Below are positions 15,402 through 25,217 of a stretch of DNA of 32,406 bases, piece by piece (within the stretch, counting starts at the first letter, position 1; every line of letters starts with the position of its first letter). The notes under the pieces were generated by a model. The model did no database searches, was not told the origin of the DNA, and saw only the letters and a program-made list of their open reading frames with translations. The position numbers were made by a program, and so were the translations under genes. This DNA is from an uncultured Lachnospiraceae bacterium (GTDB lineage Bacteria > Bacillota > Clostridia > Lachnospirales > Lachnospiraceae). Where the stretch lies: contig CADCMM010000033.1 in assembly GCA_902802515.1 (NCBI GenBank), positions 1 through 32,406 on the forward strand, written 5' to 3'.

Positions 15402-16058
15402 ATGAATCATTCGGAAATTTTATCAAAAGTAGATCACACTCTGCTGGCCCAGACTGCCACCTGGGAGCAGATCAAAACCATCTGTGACGATGCCATAAAA
15501 TACCGGACTGCCTCCGTGTGCATCCCGCCCTCTTTTGTCAAACGGGCGAAAGAATATGTGGGAGACTCCGTAGCCGTCTGTACAGTCATTGGCTTCCCCA
15601 ACGGCTACAACACCACGGAAACGAAACTTTTTGAGACAAAAAACGCGCTGGAAAACGGCGCGGACGAGATCGATATGGTAATTAATATCGGTGCATTGAA
15701 AGAAAAAGATTATGACTATGTATCAAACGAGATCCGCGCGCTGAAAAAGGCCTGCGGCACCAAAGTTTTAAAAGTAATTATTGAAACCTGCCTGCTTGAC
15801 GAAGAGGAAAAAATTAGGATGTGCCGGCTGGTAAGCGAGGCAGGGGCGGATTACATCAAAACTTCCACCGGTTTTTCCACAGCAGGCGCAACCTTCGATG
15901 ATGTTATTCTCTTTACAAAGCACATCGACCCGGAAGTAAAAATAAAAGCAGCCGGAGGAATTTCTTCCTTCGACGACGCAGAAAAATTCATAGAACTGGG
16001 AGCGGACAGATTAGGCACCAGCAGACTGGTGAAACTTGAAAAAGCTCAAGGTATCTAA
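15402..16058 (+). CDS. deoC: Deoxyribose-phosphate aldolase
   Basis: DeoC splits 2-deoxyribose 5-phosphate into glyceraldehyde 3-phosphate and acetaldehyde during deoxynucleoside breakdown. The 218-residue TIM barrel has all key residues: Asp91 (EIDMVINIG), the Schiff-base Lys153 (YIKTSTGFS) and Lys182 (IKAAGG). AGGAT lies just before the ATG. It stands alone with its own promoter; other deo genes are not in the window. The length is normal for the short bacterial form. Confidence 0.96.
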   Translation: MNHSEILSKVDHTLLAQTATWEQIKTICDDAIKYRTASVCIPPSFVKRAKEYVGDSVAVCTVIGFPNGYNTTETKLFETKNALENGADEIDMVINIGALKEKDYDYVSNEIRALKKACGTKVLKVIIETCLLDEEEKIRMCRLVSEAGADYIKTSTGFSTAGATFDDVILFTKHIDPEVKIKAAGGISSFDDAEKFIELGADRLGTSRLVKLEKAQGI

Positions 16059-16067
16059 TCAACGCAG

Positions 16068-16100
16068 TGGGCGGGAATAATTAATATACGTTTCCGCCCA
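16068..16100. terminator. Possible hairpin terminator between convergent genes
   Basis: The arms tgggcgggaa (16068-16077) and tttccgccca (16091-16100) pair over 10 positions with one G-U. The hairpin lies between the ends of deoC and the AAA ATPase gene. No T run follows in either direction, so termination is only suggested by position. Confidence 0.4.
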
Positions 16101-16109
16101 TGTCGTTAT

Positions 16110-17462
16110 CTATAACATCATCGCCATATACAGCGGCAAATACACGATATCCTCCTCCGTTTTCAAATCTCCGGTGTGAAGCACATAGGGGATCCAGAGT
16201 TGTTCCTTGAATTTCTTCATAAATTTTCTCAGAGAGGAGAGCGCGTAATTTTTACCGGATTTTACCTCGATCGGCGACATGTTATGCCGGTTTGTAATCC
16301 TGCTTTTTGCGATCAGAAAATCAATTTCCATACGGTTCTCCTTATCTTCCCGGTCCGCATTCGCATAGAAATAGAGCTTGTGCCCGGAGGAAATCAGCAT
16401 CTGGGAAACGATATTCTCCATAACCATTCCCATGTTAACCTCCAGCTTATCCAGCAATAATTTTCGGTAAACCTCCTCACTGACGATTCCGTTCTCATCA
16501 AACGCATGACTGATCAAAAGCCCGGTATCCGCCATATAACATTTCAGCAGAGTACGATCCTGATTTAAACGCAGTCCGAGATTCGGTTCCGTCGCATTAT
16601 AACAGGGATTCACGATCATAGCATCCGATAGCCAGAACAACGGATCTCTGTATTCCTCAAATCGAGCGCCTTCCTTCAATGCGGACAGCTTAAAATGACG
16701 GTTCTGATTTTTGAGTTGCGACGGCAGCTCGTCAAAAATAGCCCTTACCTTCTCCCCATATCCTTTTGCATGCTTTTGGATATCATCCCGATACAGATTC
16801 AGGATCCTCCGCTTCACGCGGTCTACCTCATCAAAATCTCTTGTCTGGACATATGCCTCCACCGCCTGCGGCATTCCGCCGACGATCATATACTGGCGGA
16901 ACAGATCCATAGCCTTGCGGTGCAGCGCCTGTCCCATAGGAAGCTTTTTTTCAAAGCAATCCTGTATCAGACGCATCATCGTCTCATTTCCCATAGCCCA
17001 GAGAAATTCTTCAAAATCCATCGGATTCAGATTGATCTGATCCTCCTCGGAAGGAAGCAGGATACCCTCTACATTTTCTTTGATCGATACCAGAGCCCCC
17101 GTTTCAATATAGTCATAGCGCCCATCCGCTACCAAATATTTGATCACGCTGCGCGCCCTGGGAAACAACTGCACCTCATCCAAAATGATCAGCGATTCCC
17201 TCTCTTTTAATTTTGTGTTATACAGTGTAGAGAGCTTGAGGAAAAAAGTGTCCAAATCGCCTATATCGTGGAGAAACATATCCCTGACCTGCTGATCCGC
17301 CAGGTTAAAATCGATCAGGATATAACTGCTGTACTCCTTTTCTGCAAATTCCCGGGCAATATAGCTTTTTCCCACACGACGCGCTCCCTGGAGCAAAACT
17401 GCGCTCTGTCCGGAGCTTTTCTGCTTCCATTCTAATAATTTTTCATATACTTTCCTTCTCAT
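16110..17462 (-). CDS. AAA ATPase with C-terminal DUF4143 domain
   Basis: This 450-residue protein has Walker A GARRVGKS (26-33) and Walker B LIILDEVQLFP (91-101) in an N-terminal AAA domain. The DUF4143 C-terminal part contains IEVKSGKNYALSSLRKF, a nuclease-like beta-hairpin motif (E-V-K). Families of this build (COG1373-like) are abundant and often strain-variable in gut bacteria, and no reaction is established. The gene stands alone between deoC and dnaB. Its promoter region bears three 33-bp-phased repeats, which suggests autoregulation. Confidence 0.88.
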   Translation of the reverse strand: MRRKVYEKLLEWKQKSSGQSAVLLQGARRVGKSYIAREFAEKEYSSYILIDFNLADQQVRDMFLHDIGDLDTFFLKLSTLYNTKLKERESLIILDEVQLFPRARSVIKYLVADGRYDYIETGALVSIKENVEGILLPSEEDQINLNPMDFEEFLWAMGNETMMRLIQDCFEKKLPMGQALHRKAMDLFRQYMIVGGMPQAVEAYVQTRDFDEVDRVKRRILNLYRDDIQKHAKGYGEKVRAIFDELPSQLKNQNRHFKLSALKEGARFEEYRDPLFWLSDAMIVNPCYNATEPNLGLRLNQDRTLLKCYMADTGLLISHAFDENGIVSEEVYRKLLLDKLEVNMGMVMENIVSQMLISSGHKLYFYANADREDKENRMEIDFLIAKSRITNRHNMSPIEVKSGKNYALSSLRKFMKKFKEQLWIPYVLHTGDLKTEEDIVYLPLYMAMML

Positions 17463-17476
17463 TTCAAATTACCTTT

Positions 17477-17575
17477 ACATAAATCAAGGGTTTTATATTT
17501 TATATTTTAACACAAATCAAGTTTTTTCTTTTCTATATTATCACACAAATCATGATTTTATGCAAGGGTAACCTA
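17477..17575 (-). promoter_or_regulatory. Three 33-bp-phased repeats at the AAA ATPase promoter
   Basis: A 12-base motif close to acacaaatcaag starts at 17477, 17510 and 17543, exactly 33 bases apart (about three helical turns). An AT-rich tail follows each of the first two copies. On the minus strand the repeats overlap two promoter-like pairs. One is TTGCAT (17565-17560), 17 bases, GATAAT (17542-17537). The other is TTGATT (17520-17515), 17 bases, TATAAA (17497-17492). This is the pattern of a phased operator. Confidence 0.7.
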
Positions 17576-17603
17576 TGCCTCCTTCGGCATGATCCAGAAC
17601 TTC

Positions 17604-18935
17604 TCATTTTTTCATATTTGCGAACTTCGTATATCTTGGCAGCCATGCCAGTTCCACAGTCCCGATGGGACCGTTTCTCTGCTTGGCAATTATGACTTCC
17701 GCCACGTCCTTGCGGTCAGTATCCTTATTATAGTAGTCATCGCGGTACAGAAACATTACCACGTCCGCATCCTGCTCAATGGCTCCGGATTCACGCAGGT
17801 CGGAAAGCATCGGACGATGATCCGGACGCTGCTCCACCGCACGGGAAAGCTGAGAGAGCGCCACCACCGGCACCTGCAGTTCTCTGGCTATCTCTTTTAA
17901 GGAGCGGGAAATATCAGAGATTTCCTGCTGCCTGGATTCCGTCTTCTTGCTTCCCTGCATCAGCTGCAGATAGTCGATCATGACAATGTCCAGATTATGT
18001 TCCAGCTTGTATTTTCTGCATTTCGTACGAAGCTCTGCCACAGAGATACCCGGCGTATCGTCGATGATCAGGTGGGAACGGCCGATGATGCCGGCGCCCT
18101 CGATCAGATTCGCCCAATCGGTATCGCTCAGGTTTCCGTTTCTCAGAAGCTGGGCGTCTACCCTGGATTCCAGCGAAAACAGACGATTGACCAGCTGTTC
18201 CTTAGACATCTCCAGACTGAAAACCGCCACGGTCAGGTCGTTGCGAAATGCCATATATTCCGCAATGTTCAAAACAAAGGCTGTCTTTCCCATAGAAGGA
18301 CGAGCCGCGATCAGGATGAGATCTGAGGGCTGAAAGCCCGAGGTCTTGTAATCCAGATCAATAAATCCGGTAGCCAGCCCGGTAACGCTTCCCTTGTTTC
18401 TGCTGGCCAGTTCAATTTTATCCAGAGCCTTTAACACCACATCCTTGATGGGTACGAAATCATCGGTGCTCTTTTTCTGCAGCACCTGGAAAATCTGCTT
18501 TTCCGCGTTTTCCATGATGTCATCCACTTTTTCTTTCCCGGCATAGCAGGTGTTTGCAATGTCCTCATTCACCTTGATCAGCCTGCGCATCAGCGCCTTT
18601 TCCTGCACGATCTGCGCGTAATAGCGGACATTCGCCGACGTAGGTACTGCTGTGATCAGATCCCGGATAAACTCCAGACTGCTGATCTCGGGAGGGACAT
18701 CCTTCTCTTTCAGGCGATTCTGAAGAGTGATCAGATCCACCGGTTTTCCCTCACCGTAAAGTTCCGTCATAGCATCAAACAGCATGCCGTACTGTCTCTG
18801 ATAAAAATCCTCCCCGGTCAGCAGCTCCATCGCCACGGAGATCGCTTCCTGGTCCATCAGCATCGCGCCGATCACAGACTGTTCCGCTTCAACGCTGTGG
18901 GGCATGACCCGCTTAATCAGTGTCTCTTCCATCAT
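17604..18935 (-). CDS. dnaB: Replicative DNA helicase
   Basis: DnaB unwinds DNA ahead of the replication fork as a hexamer. The protein (443 residues from 18935) has the N-terminal helical domain (PHSVEAEQSVIGAML). Its RecA-like domain has Walker A AARPSMGKTAF near residue 212, the DYLQLM motif and the SQLSRAVEQRPD segment. I start at ATG 18935 (or the next ATG, 18932) because the GGAG ribosome site lies inside a longer UUG frame that begins at 18944. It is downstream of gdpP and rplI, the usual Firmicutes order, but separated from rplI by a MITE. Confidence 0.96.
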   Translation of the reverse strand: MMEETLIKRVMPHSVEAEQSVIGAMLMDQEAISVAMELLTGEDFYQRQYGMLFDAMTELYGEGKPVDLITLQNRLKEKDVPPEISSLEFIRDLITAVPTSANVRYYAQIVQEKALMRRLIKVNEDIANTCYAGKEKVDDIMENAEKQIFQVLQKKSTDDFVPIKDVVLKALDKIELASRNKGSVTGLATGFIDLDYKTSGFQPSDLILIAARPSMGKTAFVLNIAEYMAFRNDLTVAVFSLEMSKEQLVNRLFSLESRVDAQLLRNGNLSDTDWANLIEGAGIIGRSHLIIDDTPGISVAELRTKCRKYKLEHNLDIVMIDYLQLMQGSKKTESRQQEISDISRSLKEIARELQVPVVALSQLSRAVEQRPDHRPMLSDLRESGAIEQDADVVMFLYRDDYYNKDTDRKDVAEVIIAKQRNGPIGTVELAWLPRYTKFANMKK

Positions 18936-18971
18936 TTTCTCCAAATTCTAACCGCTGTCTTTATTGTCTTA

Positions 18972-19160
18972 AGGGGATGTCGCACTAAGCATTTTATTAC
19001 ATAAATATAGTTTTCTGACGAACGCTCTCGCTGCCCGACATGCGTAGTGGATACTAACCTGCCTGCTGCGCATAAGCTTGCAGCCAGGAAGTACCAACCC
19101 ATGACGAGGCTCTCAGAAAGCTATATTTATGTAAATTATGCATTTAGTGCGACAGCCCCT
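18972..19160. mobile_element. Mariner-type MITE, 189 bp, flanked by TA
   Basis: The ends are inverted repeats of about 45-50 bp. One begins aggggatgtcgcactaa; the other, read inward from 19160, begins aggggctgtcgcactaaa. Both contain tacataaatatag and tttctga. TA dinucleotides flank both ends (18970-18971, 19161-19162), as expected for IS630/Tc1-mariner target duplication. It carries no gene and splits rplI from dnaB. A 65-bp relative is at 27079-27143. Confidence 0.85.
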
Positions 19161-19171
19161 TAGCATCTGCA

Positions 19172-19618
19172 TTACAAGCTCTCCACATTGACCTTCAGAT
19201 TCGCCGTGACTTTTGTGTGCAGTTTCACCGCCACGTCCATGGAGCCTACATTTTTCAGCGGAGTCGTCAGAAGTATTTTCTTCTTATCGATCTCATACCC
19301 GAGCTGATTCTTTACCGCCTCCGCAATTTCCTTGTTGGAGATGGAACCGAACAATCTGCCGCCCTCGCCTACTTTTACTTTTATAGTAACGGATGCTTTT
19401 TCCAGCTTTTCTCCCAGCTCCTTGGCTGCCGCCAGATTTTCCGCAGCTACCTTTTCCTGATTTGCTTTCTGAAGTTTCAAGTCATTTCTGTTTTTCCCGG
19501 TAGCTTCCACTGCCTGCTTTTTCTTTAACAGTACATTTCTTGCATAGCCGTCGCTGACTTCCACAATTTCCCCTTTTTTCCCTACAGATTTTACATCCTC
19601 CAGCAATATTACTTTCAT
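19172..19618 (-). CDS. rplI: 50S ribosomal protein L9
   Basis: L9 binds 23S rRNA domain V at the base of the L1 stalk. The 148-residue protein shows the N-terminal signature [26 protein letters not shown] (positions 3-28, shown here only as a motif), the long central helix and the C-terminal domain starting near [14 protein letters not shown] lies in the end of gdpP, and the gap to the gdpP stop is one base, so translation is probably coupled. Confidence 0.97.
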   Translation of the reverse strand: MKVILLEDVKSVGKKGEIVEVSDGYARNVLLKKKQAVEATGKNRNDLKLQKANQEKVAAENLAAAKELGEKLEKASVTIKVKVGEGGRLFGSISNKEIAEAVKNQLGYEIDKKKILLTTPLKNVGSMDVAVKLHTKVTANLKVNVESL

Positions 19619-19619
19619 A

Positions 19620-21671
19620 TCAGATAGCTCCTTCCTCTGTCATTTCTTTTAATGTATTTTTTACTCTCTGAACGGCTTCCTCCATGGTCACCCCGTAGAG
19701 CTGCGCTCCGGCCATGTTGATGTGGCCTCCCCCGCCCAGACGTTCCATAATGATCTGCACATTCACCTCGTCAATGGATCTGGCGCTGATAAAAATGCGA
19801 TTGTCATATTCGGTCAGCACAAAGGACGCTTTCACCCCCACAATATTCAGCAGTTCATTGGCCGCCTGCGCCCCCACCACATTGGGAGTCTCCAGGCCCA
19901 CCGCCGGGCATACGCTGATGGCATAATGCCCCATATAGGCTTCCGCATGGCGCACAGCCTCCGCCCTAGCCTTATAGCTGTCCATATCATCCCGAAGCGC
20001 TTTTCGCACTCTGGTAACGTCCGCGCCATTGCGCCGCAGATAAGCCGCCGCCTCAAAGGTGCGCACACCGGTCTTTGTCACAAAATTGTTGGTATCAATG
20101 ATAATGCCGGCATACATACAGTCGGCTTCCAGATTTTTCAGGCGTACATTGCCCTCAAAGTACTGCAGGATCTCCGCGATCATCTCACAAGCGGAGGATG
20201 CTGACGGCTCAATGTAAGACAACGCCGCGTTATCAATCCGTTCTGTAGTCTGACGATGATGGTCAAGCACCACCACAGTCTTTGTCTGTTTTAAAATTTC
20301 CTGGCATTCTGTCATACTGGGACGGTTGGTATCCACCACCATCACCATGCAGTTATTATCCACCAGCTCTCTGGCCCTCTCATGGCTGATAAACAGGTCA
20401 TCCTCATACTCCTTGTTCTCCCGGAACTGATTGATCCAGGAACGAATACTAAAGTTGGGATCATCTATCACAATGTGCGCCTGCTTACCCACCGCCTTCG
20501 CTGCCCGATACACACCGATGCAGGCTCCCAGGGCGTCCATATCCGGAAAATGGTGTCCCATGACCACAATATTCTCCGCTGTCATCATGATTTCCTGCAG
20601 CGCCTGGGCCTTCACCCTTGCTTTTACCCTGGTATTCTTTTCGTTCCTCTGGGACTTGCCCCCGAAAAACGTCATCTTGTCATCGTCCTTGATCACAGCC
20701 TGATCGCCGCCGCGCCCCAATGCCATCTCAATGGCGCCTCTGGCAAATTCATAGTTCTGCAGATAACCGCTGCCATTGATTCCCATGCCAATGCTCACGG
20801 TCATATTTACATCGTTTCCTATATTGATGGTCTTCACGCCTTCCAGAACATCAAAGCGATCCTCCTGCAGCACGTTCAGGCTTTTCTGGTTCAGGAGTAC
20901 CAGATACTTATCCTTCTCCAGCTTTTTTACCAGACCGCTGACCGCGCCGAAATATTTGTTGATCTTTCGATCCACCAGTACACTCAGCAGCGACTGATGC
21001 ACCTCGTCCACCCGTTCCATGACTTCCTCATAGTTGTCCATGTAGACCAGTCCCACTACCGGTCGCTGTTCTCTGTTTTCGATAATATAATGGTTCAGAT
21101 CAGTCTCATCGAACAGATAGATCATATACAGGTAATTATTCTCGCCCTCCCGTTCTACCAGTTCCACGGCATCTAACAATTCATTCAAAGAAAGCTTTTT
21201 GATATGAGCCCGGAAATCCAGCTCCTTATACCGCAGATGAACATCCTTATCCCAGGTGGAATTCGGCAGGATCCCGCGATTGATCTCCGGAAACAGTGTG
21301 GAAATGTTTTTTCTATAACCGTCACCTTTTTCTGTGAGTTCATAGAGCCGGTTATTCATCCATAGGATCCTACCGTCCGGCTCCAACAAAGCCATAGGTA
21401 TCTCAAATTCCTGGAGGATCTGCTTTTGCACCTGCCCGTAGTGCGTAGCAAAACTCACCAGTTCCCGCAAGATCCTGGGTTTATAGTGAAAATACATCCA
21501 CAGGATGCCAAGAAAATAAAACGCCGTGAATGCCAGCGAGATCAGACCCGCTGTCTGATCCACCCAAAACAGACCCACGCTCAGCACGATCAGCGATAAT
21601 GCCAGGATCACGTTCCACTGCCAGTGTATTTTTAAATTTCCTCCGTATTTCGCCTTAAACTTCGTTTTCAT
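19620..21671 (-). CDS. gdpP: Cyclic-di-AMP phosphodiesterase, DHH family (GdpP)
   Basis: GdpP hydrolyses the second messenger c-di-AMP to pApA. The 683-residue membrane protein has two N-terminal helices (about 15-37 and 40-63), a PAS-like region (about 80-180) and a degenerate GGDEF domain (about 200-335). The catalytic DHH part follows ([29 protein letters not shown]), and then DHHA1 with [13 protein letters not shown]. Domain order and length are those of B. subtilis YybT/GdpP. It heads the gdpP-rplI-dnaB cluster. An AT-rich stretch around 21705-21735 is probably the promoter, but no clear -35 box is seen. Confidence 0.95.
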   Translation of the reverse strand: MKTKFKAKYGGNLKIHWQWNVILALSLIVLSVGLFWVDQTAGLISLAFTAFYFLGILWMYFHYKPRILRELVSFATHYGQVQKQILQEFEIPMALLEPDGRILWMNNRLYELTEKGDGYRKNISTLFPEINRGILPNSTWDKDVHLRYKELDFRAHIKKLSLNELLDAVELVEREGENNYLYMIYLFDETDLNHYIIENREQRPVVGLVYMDNYEEVMERVDEVHQSLLSVLVDRKINKYFGAVSGLVKKLEKDKYLVLLNQKSLNVLQEDRFDVLEGVKTINIGNDVNMTVSIGMGINGSGYLQNYEFARGAIEMALGRGGDQAVIKDDDKMTFFGGKSQRNEKNTRVKARVKAQALQEIMMTAENIVVMGHHFPDMDALGACIGVYRAAKAVGKQAHIVIDDPNFSIRSWINQFRENKEYEDDLFISHERARELVDNNCMVMVVDTNRPSMTECQEILKQTKTVVVLDHHRQTTERIDNAALSYIEPSASSACEMIAEILQYFEGNVRLKNLEADCMYAGIIIDTNNFVTKTGVRTFEAAAYLRRNGADVTRVRKALRDDMDSYKARAEAVRHAEAYMGHYAISVCPAVGLETPNVVGAQAANELLNIVGVKASFVLTEYDNRIFISARSIDEVNVQIIMERLGGGGHINMAGAQLYGVTMEEAVQRVKNTLKEMTEEGAI

Positions 21672-21765
21672 AACTTACGCATCTCCCTGCCCACAACATC
21701 AGGAACACTATAATAGTATATTTTATCACAGGTTGGAGCATTAGAAAAGAAAAATTGAATTGCGC

Positions 21766-21828
21766 GCCCTAAAAATATGGGGCTGCCGCAAAATACGGAA
21801 CTCCCCATCTGTATTTTGCAACAGCCCT
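21766..21828 (-). terminator. Hairpin terminator after the secreted-protein gene
   Basis: Read on the minus strand, gggctgttgcaaaatac (from 21827) pairs with gtattttgcggcagcccc (to 21779), and atattttta follows. The long stem plus T-rich tail fits a Rho-independent terminator for the protease operon. Its ends resemble the MITE ends in this window, so it may be a MITE-derived terminator. Confidence 0.6.
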
Positions 21829-21886
21829 TAATAACTTTACGGCTTAATCTATAAATTAACGAAATGCTGGTTTAATCCGTGTTTCC

Positions 21887-23131
21887 TCAGTTCGTCGGTG
21901 TCAGGGAACACAGGATCGCGGCAAGTGTATCTACATTGGCCGCATACGGTTTCCCGATCACCACAAACACATAGTCTGTCGTCATGGGATGGAAGAACAT
22001 GATCGCCGTCAGATCCTGGGTGTCATTACGGTAAGCGATGCACTGGATGCCATTGATAGATATTGTGCCATCCACCGTGTATCCCGCCGCGGTAAGTTCA
22101 GAAGAAAGTCCGCTAAGCGTAGTAACTCCTTCTGTTTCGGCCCAGTCCACTTCGATGTACGGGGCATTCAGAGCGCCGGAGGGATCTCCTGCCATGTACA
22201 GCGCTCCCAGCTGCTGATAATACTCCGAAATTTCGTAAGACTGCCAACTGCTGGGCAGATACAGCTTGAAGCCATCCTCAAAGGTCACCCATGCACCGGC
22301 AAAACCCGCCTTGGATTCATCAAAGACAATACCACCCTCTGTATCATCCTGTGTATCCGTTCCTGTATTTCCTACACCTCCCACGGTGCCGCCAACAGTG
22401 CCTTCCGTAGGTGCCGATACGTCATCATCTCCCGTATCATCAGAAAGATCATCTCCCGCTCCCCCAAATCCGCCGGCTGCCTGGAAGACTGAACCGGTCA
22501 CGGAACGGGTGCTGTCCACATGCTTCTCATAGTCGCCGTCACCGCCTGCCAGGGGAGCCATACTGGAAGCAATCTTCTCCAGATATCCCGATGGCACGTT
22601 CATAGCAAGTTCCGGCACTTCCTTGGCGCCGAACATATAAGTATACCCATTCCACCCATAGAACAGGCGGGTATCTTTCACTGTATAGCCGCTGACCGTG
22701 TAGTTATAAACAATTCTGGAAAATTCCAGACCGTCCAGCATTACAGATTCGTTCAGTTCGTTCACATCCAGATCACTGTACACGGAGGACATGTAGACGG
22801 TAAACGCGTCCGCAAAATTGTCATCCACCGCATCATATTTGCCGATGATCACATACGGCATGGAGCCGTCTTCCATCGTATATACATATACAAATCCTTC
22901 GCTCTGTATGATGGAAATATAATCAGAAGCGGTTATGGAAATACCTATATCATCCAGCGCCACCACATCTCCCGTCGTTCCCACCAGAGAATTCGGAGCC
23001 GTGATCACATCATTTCCAAAACCCGTTCCGCCTGCTGTTCCCAGCTCTCCCGCATACGCGGAAAAACCGCTCATGATCATCATAGCAGATAATGCTGATG
23101 CCATACCCCTTTTGAAATTTTTCTTTTTCAT
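21887..23131 (-). CDS. Secreted protein, two related domains, unknown function
   Basis: I do not recognise this 414-residue family. It has a signal peptide (MKKKNFKRGMASALSAMMIM, cleavage probably after AYA). Two alpha/beta domains follow, residues about 55-195 and 280-414, joined by an Asp/Gly/Thr-rich linker (about 218-270). Both domains end in a similar pattern: a strand with FY or FF, then Tyr-Phe/Met-Phe, Gly-Ala-Lys or Gly-Lys, and a closing helix SSMAP or CSLTP. This suggests a duplicated PsbP/Mog1-like fold, which is inference. No LPXTG or lipobox is visible. The start has AAAGGAG. It lies 60 bases after the M4 peptidase gene and is probably co-expressed. Confidence 0.85.
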   Translation of the reverse strand: MKKKNFKRGMASALSAMMIMSGFSAYAGELGTAGGTGFGNDVITAPNSLVGTTGDVVALDDIGISITASDYISIIQSEGFVYVYTMEDGSMPYVIIGKYDAVDDNFADAFTVYMSSVYSDLDVNELNESVMLDGLEFSRIVYNYTVSGYTVKDTRLFYGWNGYTYMFGAKEVPELAMNVPSGYLEKIASSMAPLAGGDGDYEKHVDSTRSVTGSVFQAAGGFGGAGDDLSDDTGDDDVSAPTEGTVGGTVGGVGNTGTDTQDDTEGGIVFDESKAGFAGAWVTFEDGFKLYLPSSWQSYEISEYYQQLGALYMAGDPSGALNAPYIEVDWAETEGVTTLSGLSSELTAAGYTVDGTISINGIQCIAYRNDTQDLTAIMFFHPMTTDYVFVVIGKPYAANVDTLAAILCSLTPTN

Positions 23132-23191
23132 ACCGTTTCTCCTTTCTTGATGCTTATATTCCGGGCGTTTGCGAAACGCCTGAGAATCTCT

Positions 23192-25030
23192 TCAATATCC
23201 CGCCTGTTCACAGATCAGGTCGATCTTTTTCACCCATTTCTCCTCCATCTGTCGGATCTTCGCGGCAAAAACCAGCGCCCTATGGATCTCCCGATATCCG
23301 GACAACGGAGTCAGCAGATTGATTGCTTCTTTCCAGAGGCAAAATGCATCCTCCAGTGTCATTCCTTCCGCGCAGAGCCGCCACGCGATATGCCCGATGA
23401 GAGAGTTATTGGTATGTACGCCTCCAAAATCATTTTCCCACAGAGGCGTATCGGTAGGTTCCTGATAATACCTTCCGCCCACTGTCACAGGCTGATAATA
23501 ATCCCATGGATAGCTCATTTTCCGTATTGGATATCCGCAGTTTTCCGCCATCAGCCACTCCGTGTCTGTCGTTTCTCCCATTAACATCTCACACAGGTTT
23601 CCCAGTACATCACTGAGCCCCTCATTTACTGCTCCGGATTCATTTTCATAGAGATCTCCGCCAATGGTATAGACGGTAATACCATGGGTAAACTCATGTG
23701 CCGCCACATCAATGCACTCGCCGTAATCATTTACTTCGCTGGCCGCAAACACCGCCCAGCCATTCATCATTCCCATATAGCAGGCATTATTTTCCGGTGT
23801 GTGTGCCCGGTCACAATAATCGGTCAGTATAAGGATCGGCATTCCGAAACCATCCACCGACACCAGCCCATACTCCGCAAAAAAATCATAGACCTTGATA
23901 TAGGTTTCATAGGTCAGAAGATAATGCTGCGGCCAACCGGTATTGTCCTGGGAAGACCATGGTACATACTTTTTTTCAAATGAATACTCATAATAATCCG
24001 CCAGCAGGATATGCCTCTGCAGATCCGCCAGGTAGTAGGTTCCTGTCTTTGGGTCACAGACCACCGGAACCGTGATATTTTTCTTCGTTCCGTCATGGAG
24101 CGTCACCGTGCCTGTCCAGGTGTCCGCCTCCATTCCCTCGAACCACGCCAATGCCAGCTCCGTCTGGGCATTGTCCCCCAGCACCAGCTCCTCGGGAGAG
24201 CTCACCGCCATATACATCAGATAGCTGCCGTCATAAGCCACCAGATGCTCCAGATATCCCCGCCCCTCCGGCGGGGAAGCCTCTGCTGGATAATCCGTAA
24301 ATACTGCCCAGGCATGATAAGCAACATCATTCACTGTCACTGAAGTCTGCCGGGTGTGATCCGGGTACACCGTCATCTGATACTGTGGGTAATAATCCAG
24401 TACAATCTGCTCCGCTTCCCGGGATGTCACCGAAGACTCCTCCGGTCCTGCCATCCCTACATTTGGGGTGAAGGAGCAGACAAGCCCCGCCGTATATCCT
24501 TCCGGATCAATCACCAGTTTCAGCACAGCATTCTCCAGCGTCAGATCCCCATAACGCTGTTTGTAGGTAATATAGGTATAACCAAAGCGATTCTGCTCAG
24601 CAAATACCCCGAAGAATTCTGCCCCCTTTGACAATCCCAACAGCTTTGCAATACCAAAAAGCGCCGTGATCCCCTCTTCCGGGTCAGTCACCTTATCTTC
24701 ATAAAACTTTCCTCTCAGGAATGTCAGATAACCCTCATCGCTGTATAGAAAATCCGCATCTCCGTTGTTCATCCGCAGGATATCCCACTCACTGAGTTGG
24801 GGTGTGGTGTTGTAGAGCTTTTCCGTCTCTTCCTCTGTAATATCAGGTTCTGACAACTCCATCTCTTTCCCTGGCTGCGGAGTTTCCTCCATCTTTTTGT
24901 TCCACACTTCCTGAAGGCTTCCTGTAGAAGCAGCCGTCGTTCCCGCTGAATCCAGCTCTGCCCATGCAGGTGAGCCGGCCGCACACATCACACTGGCCAA
25001 TATAAGTGGAAGCAGTTTTCCAGTCTGCAA
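23192..25030 (-). CDS. Secreted M4 (thermolysin-like) metallopeptidase
   Basis: This 612-residue zinc endopeptidase has a signal peptide (KLLPLILASVMCAAGSPAWA) and a long N-terminal propeptide (to about 330). The M4 domain has zinc motif HEFTH (445-449), third ligand Glu470 in NESGAVNEGLSD, and the thermolysin His231 equivalent in GGVHTNNSLIGH. All catalytic residues are present. The start is a UUG at 25030 with GGGGGGA upstream; no in-frame ATG lies between the last stop and the signal peptide. It heads a two-gene operon with the unknown secreted protein and is divergent from the double-HTH regulator. Confidence 0.92.
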   Translation of the reverse strand: MQTGKLLPLILASVMCAAGSPAWAELDSAGTTAASTGSLQEVWNKKMEETPQPGKEMELSEPDITEEETEKLYNTTPQLSEWDILRMNNGDADFLYSDEGYLTFLRGKFYEDKVTDPEEGITALFGIAKLLGLSKGAEFFGVFAEQNRFGYTYITYKQRYGDLTLENAVLKLVIDPEGYTAGLVCSFTPNVGMAGPEESSVTSREAEQIVLDYYPQYQMTVYPDHTRQTSVTVNDVAYHAWAVFTDYPAEASPPEGRGYLEHLVAYDGSYLMYMAVSSPEELVLGDNAQTELALAWFEGMEADTWTGTVTLHDGTKKNITVPVVCDPKTGTYYLADLQRHILLADYYEYSFEKKYVPWSSQDNTGWPQHYLLTYETYIKVYDFFAEYGLVSVDGFGMPILILTDYCDRAHTPENNACYMGMMNGWAVFAASEVNDYGECIDVAAHEFTHGITVYTIGGDLYENESGAVNEGLSDVLGNLCEMLMGETTDTEWLMAENCGYPIRKMSYPWDYYQPVTVGGRYYQEPTDTPLWENDFGGVHTNNSLIGHIAWRLCAEGMTLEDAFCLWKEAINLLTPLSGYREIHRALVFAAKIRQMEEKWVKKIDLICEQAGY

Positions 25031-25108
25031 ATTTATCCCCCCATCTATCCCTCTGATTCCTGAAATTATTCCAGATCCGCCTTTTTGATTACGATTTCAA
25101 TCGTTTTT

Positions 25109-25114
25109 ATCATA
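25109..25114 (-). promoter_or_regulatory. Possible -10 box of the M4 peptidase operon
   Basis: TATGAT on the minus strand has no recognisable -35 box 17 bases upstream. If used, the 23-bp palindrome would be centred near -55, where activators commonly bind. Low certainty. Confidence 0.3.
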
Positions 25115-25145
25115 TCATTTCCCTTTATAGAATCGTACATCTCTC

Positions 25146-25168
25146 CTTGTTTGTCATTGACAAACAAG
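25146..25168. promoter_or_regulatory. Perfect 23-bp palindrome in the protease/regulator gap
   Basis: The arms cttgtttgtca (25146-25156) and tgacaaacaag (25158-25168) are exact reverse complements around a single T. The right half overlaps the TTGACA -35 box of the regulator gene. It is the likely operator of the double-HTH protein, placed to act on both divergent transcripts. Confidence 0.75.
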
Positions 25169-25185
25169 CAACCACCAGAGATAAT
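25157..25185 (+). promoter_or_regulatory. Sigma-A promoter of the double-HTH regulator
   Basis: A consensus TTGACA (25157-25162), 17 bases and GATAAT (25180-25185) lie 30 bases before the start codon. The -35 box is embedded in the palindrome, so a protein bound there would block it. Confidence 0.75.
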
Positions 25186-25217
25186 GTTGGTATAGACACA
25201 CAGAAGGAGAGCGCCTT

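Noticed and set aside
17477..17575. CRISPR-like array
   Set aside because: The repeat is only about 12 bases, in three copies with AT-rich similar spacers; there are no cas genes. It fits an operator better.
20382..21176. 264-codon frame antisense to gdpP
   Set aside because: It lies opposite a complete conserved gene, with no start signal and low-complexity His/Ile-rich content.
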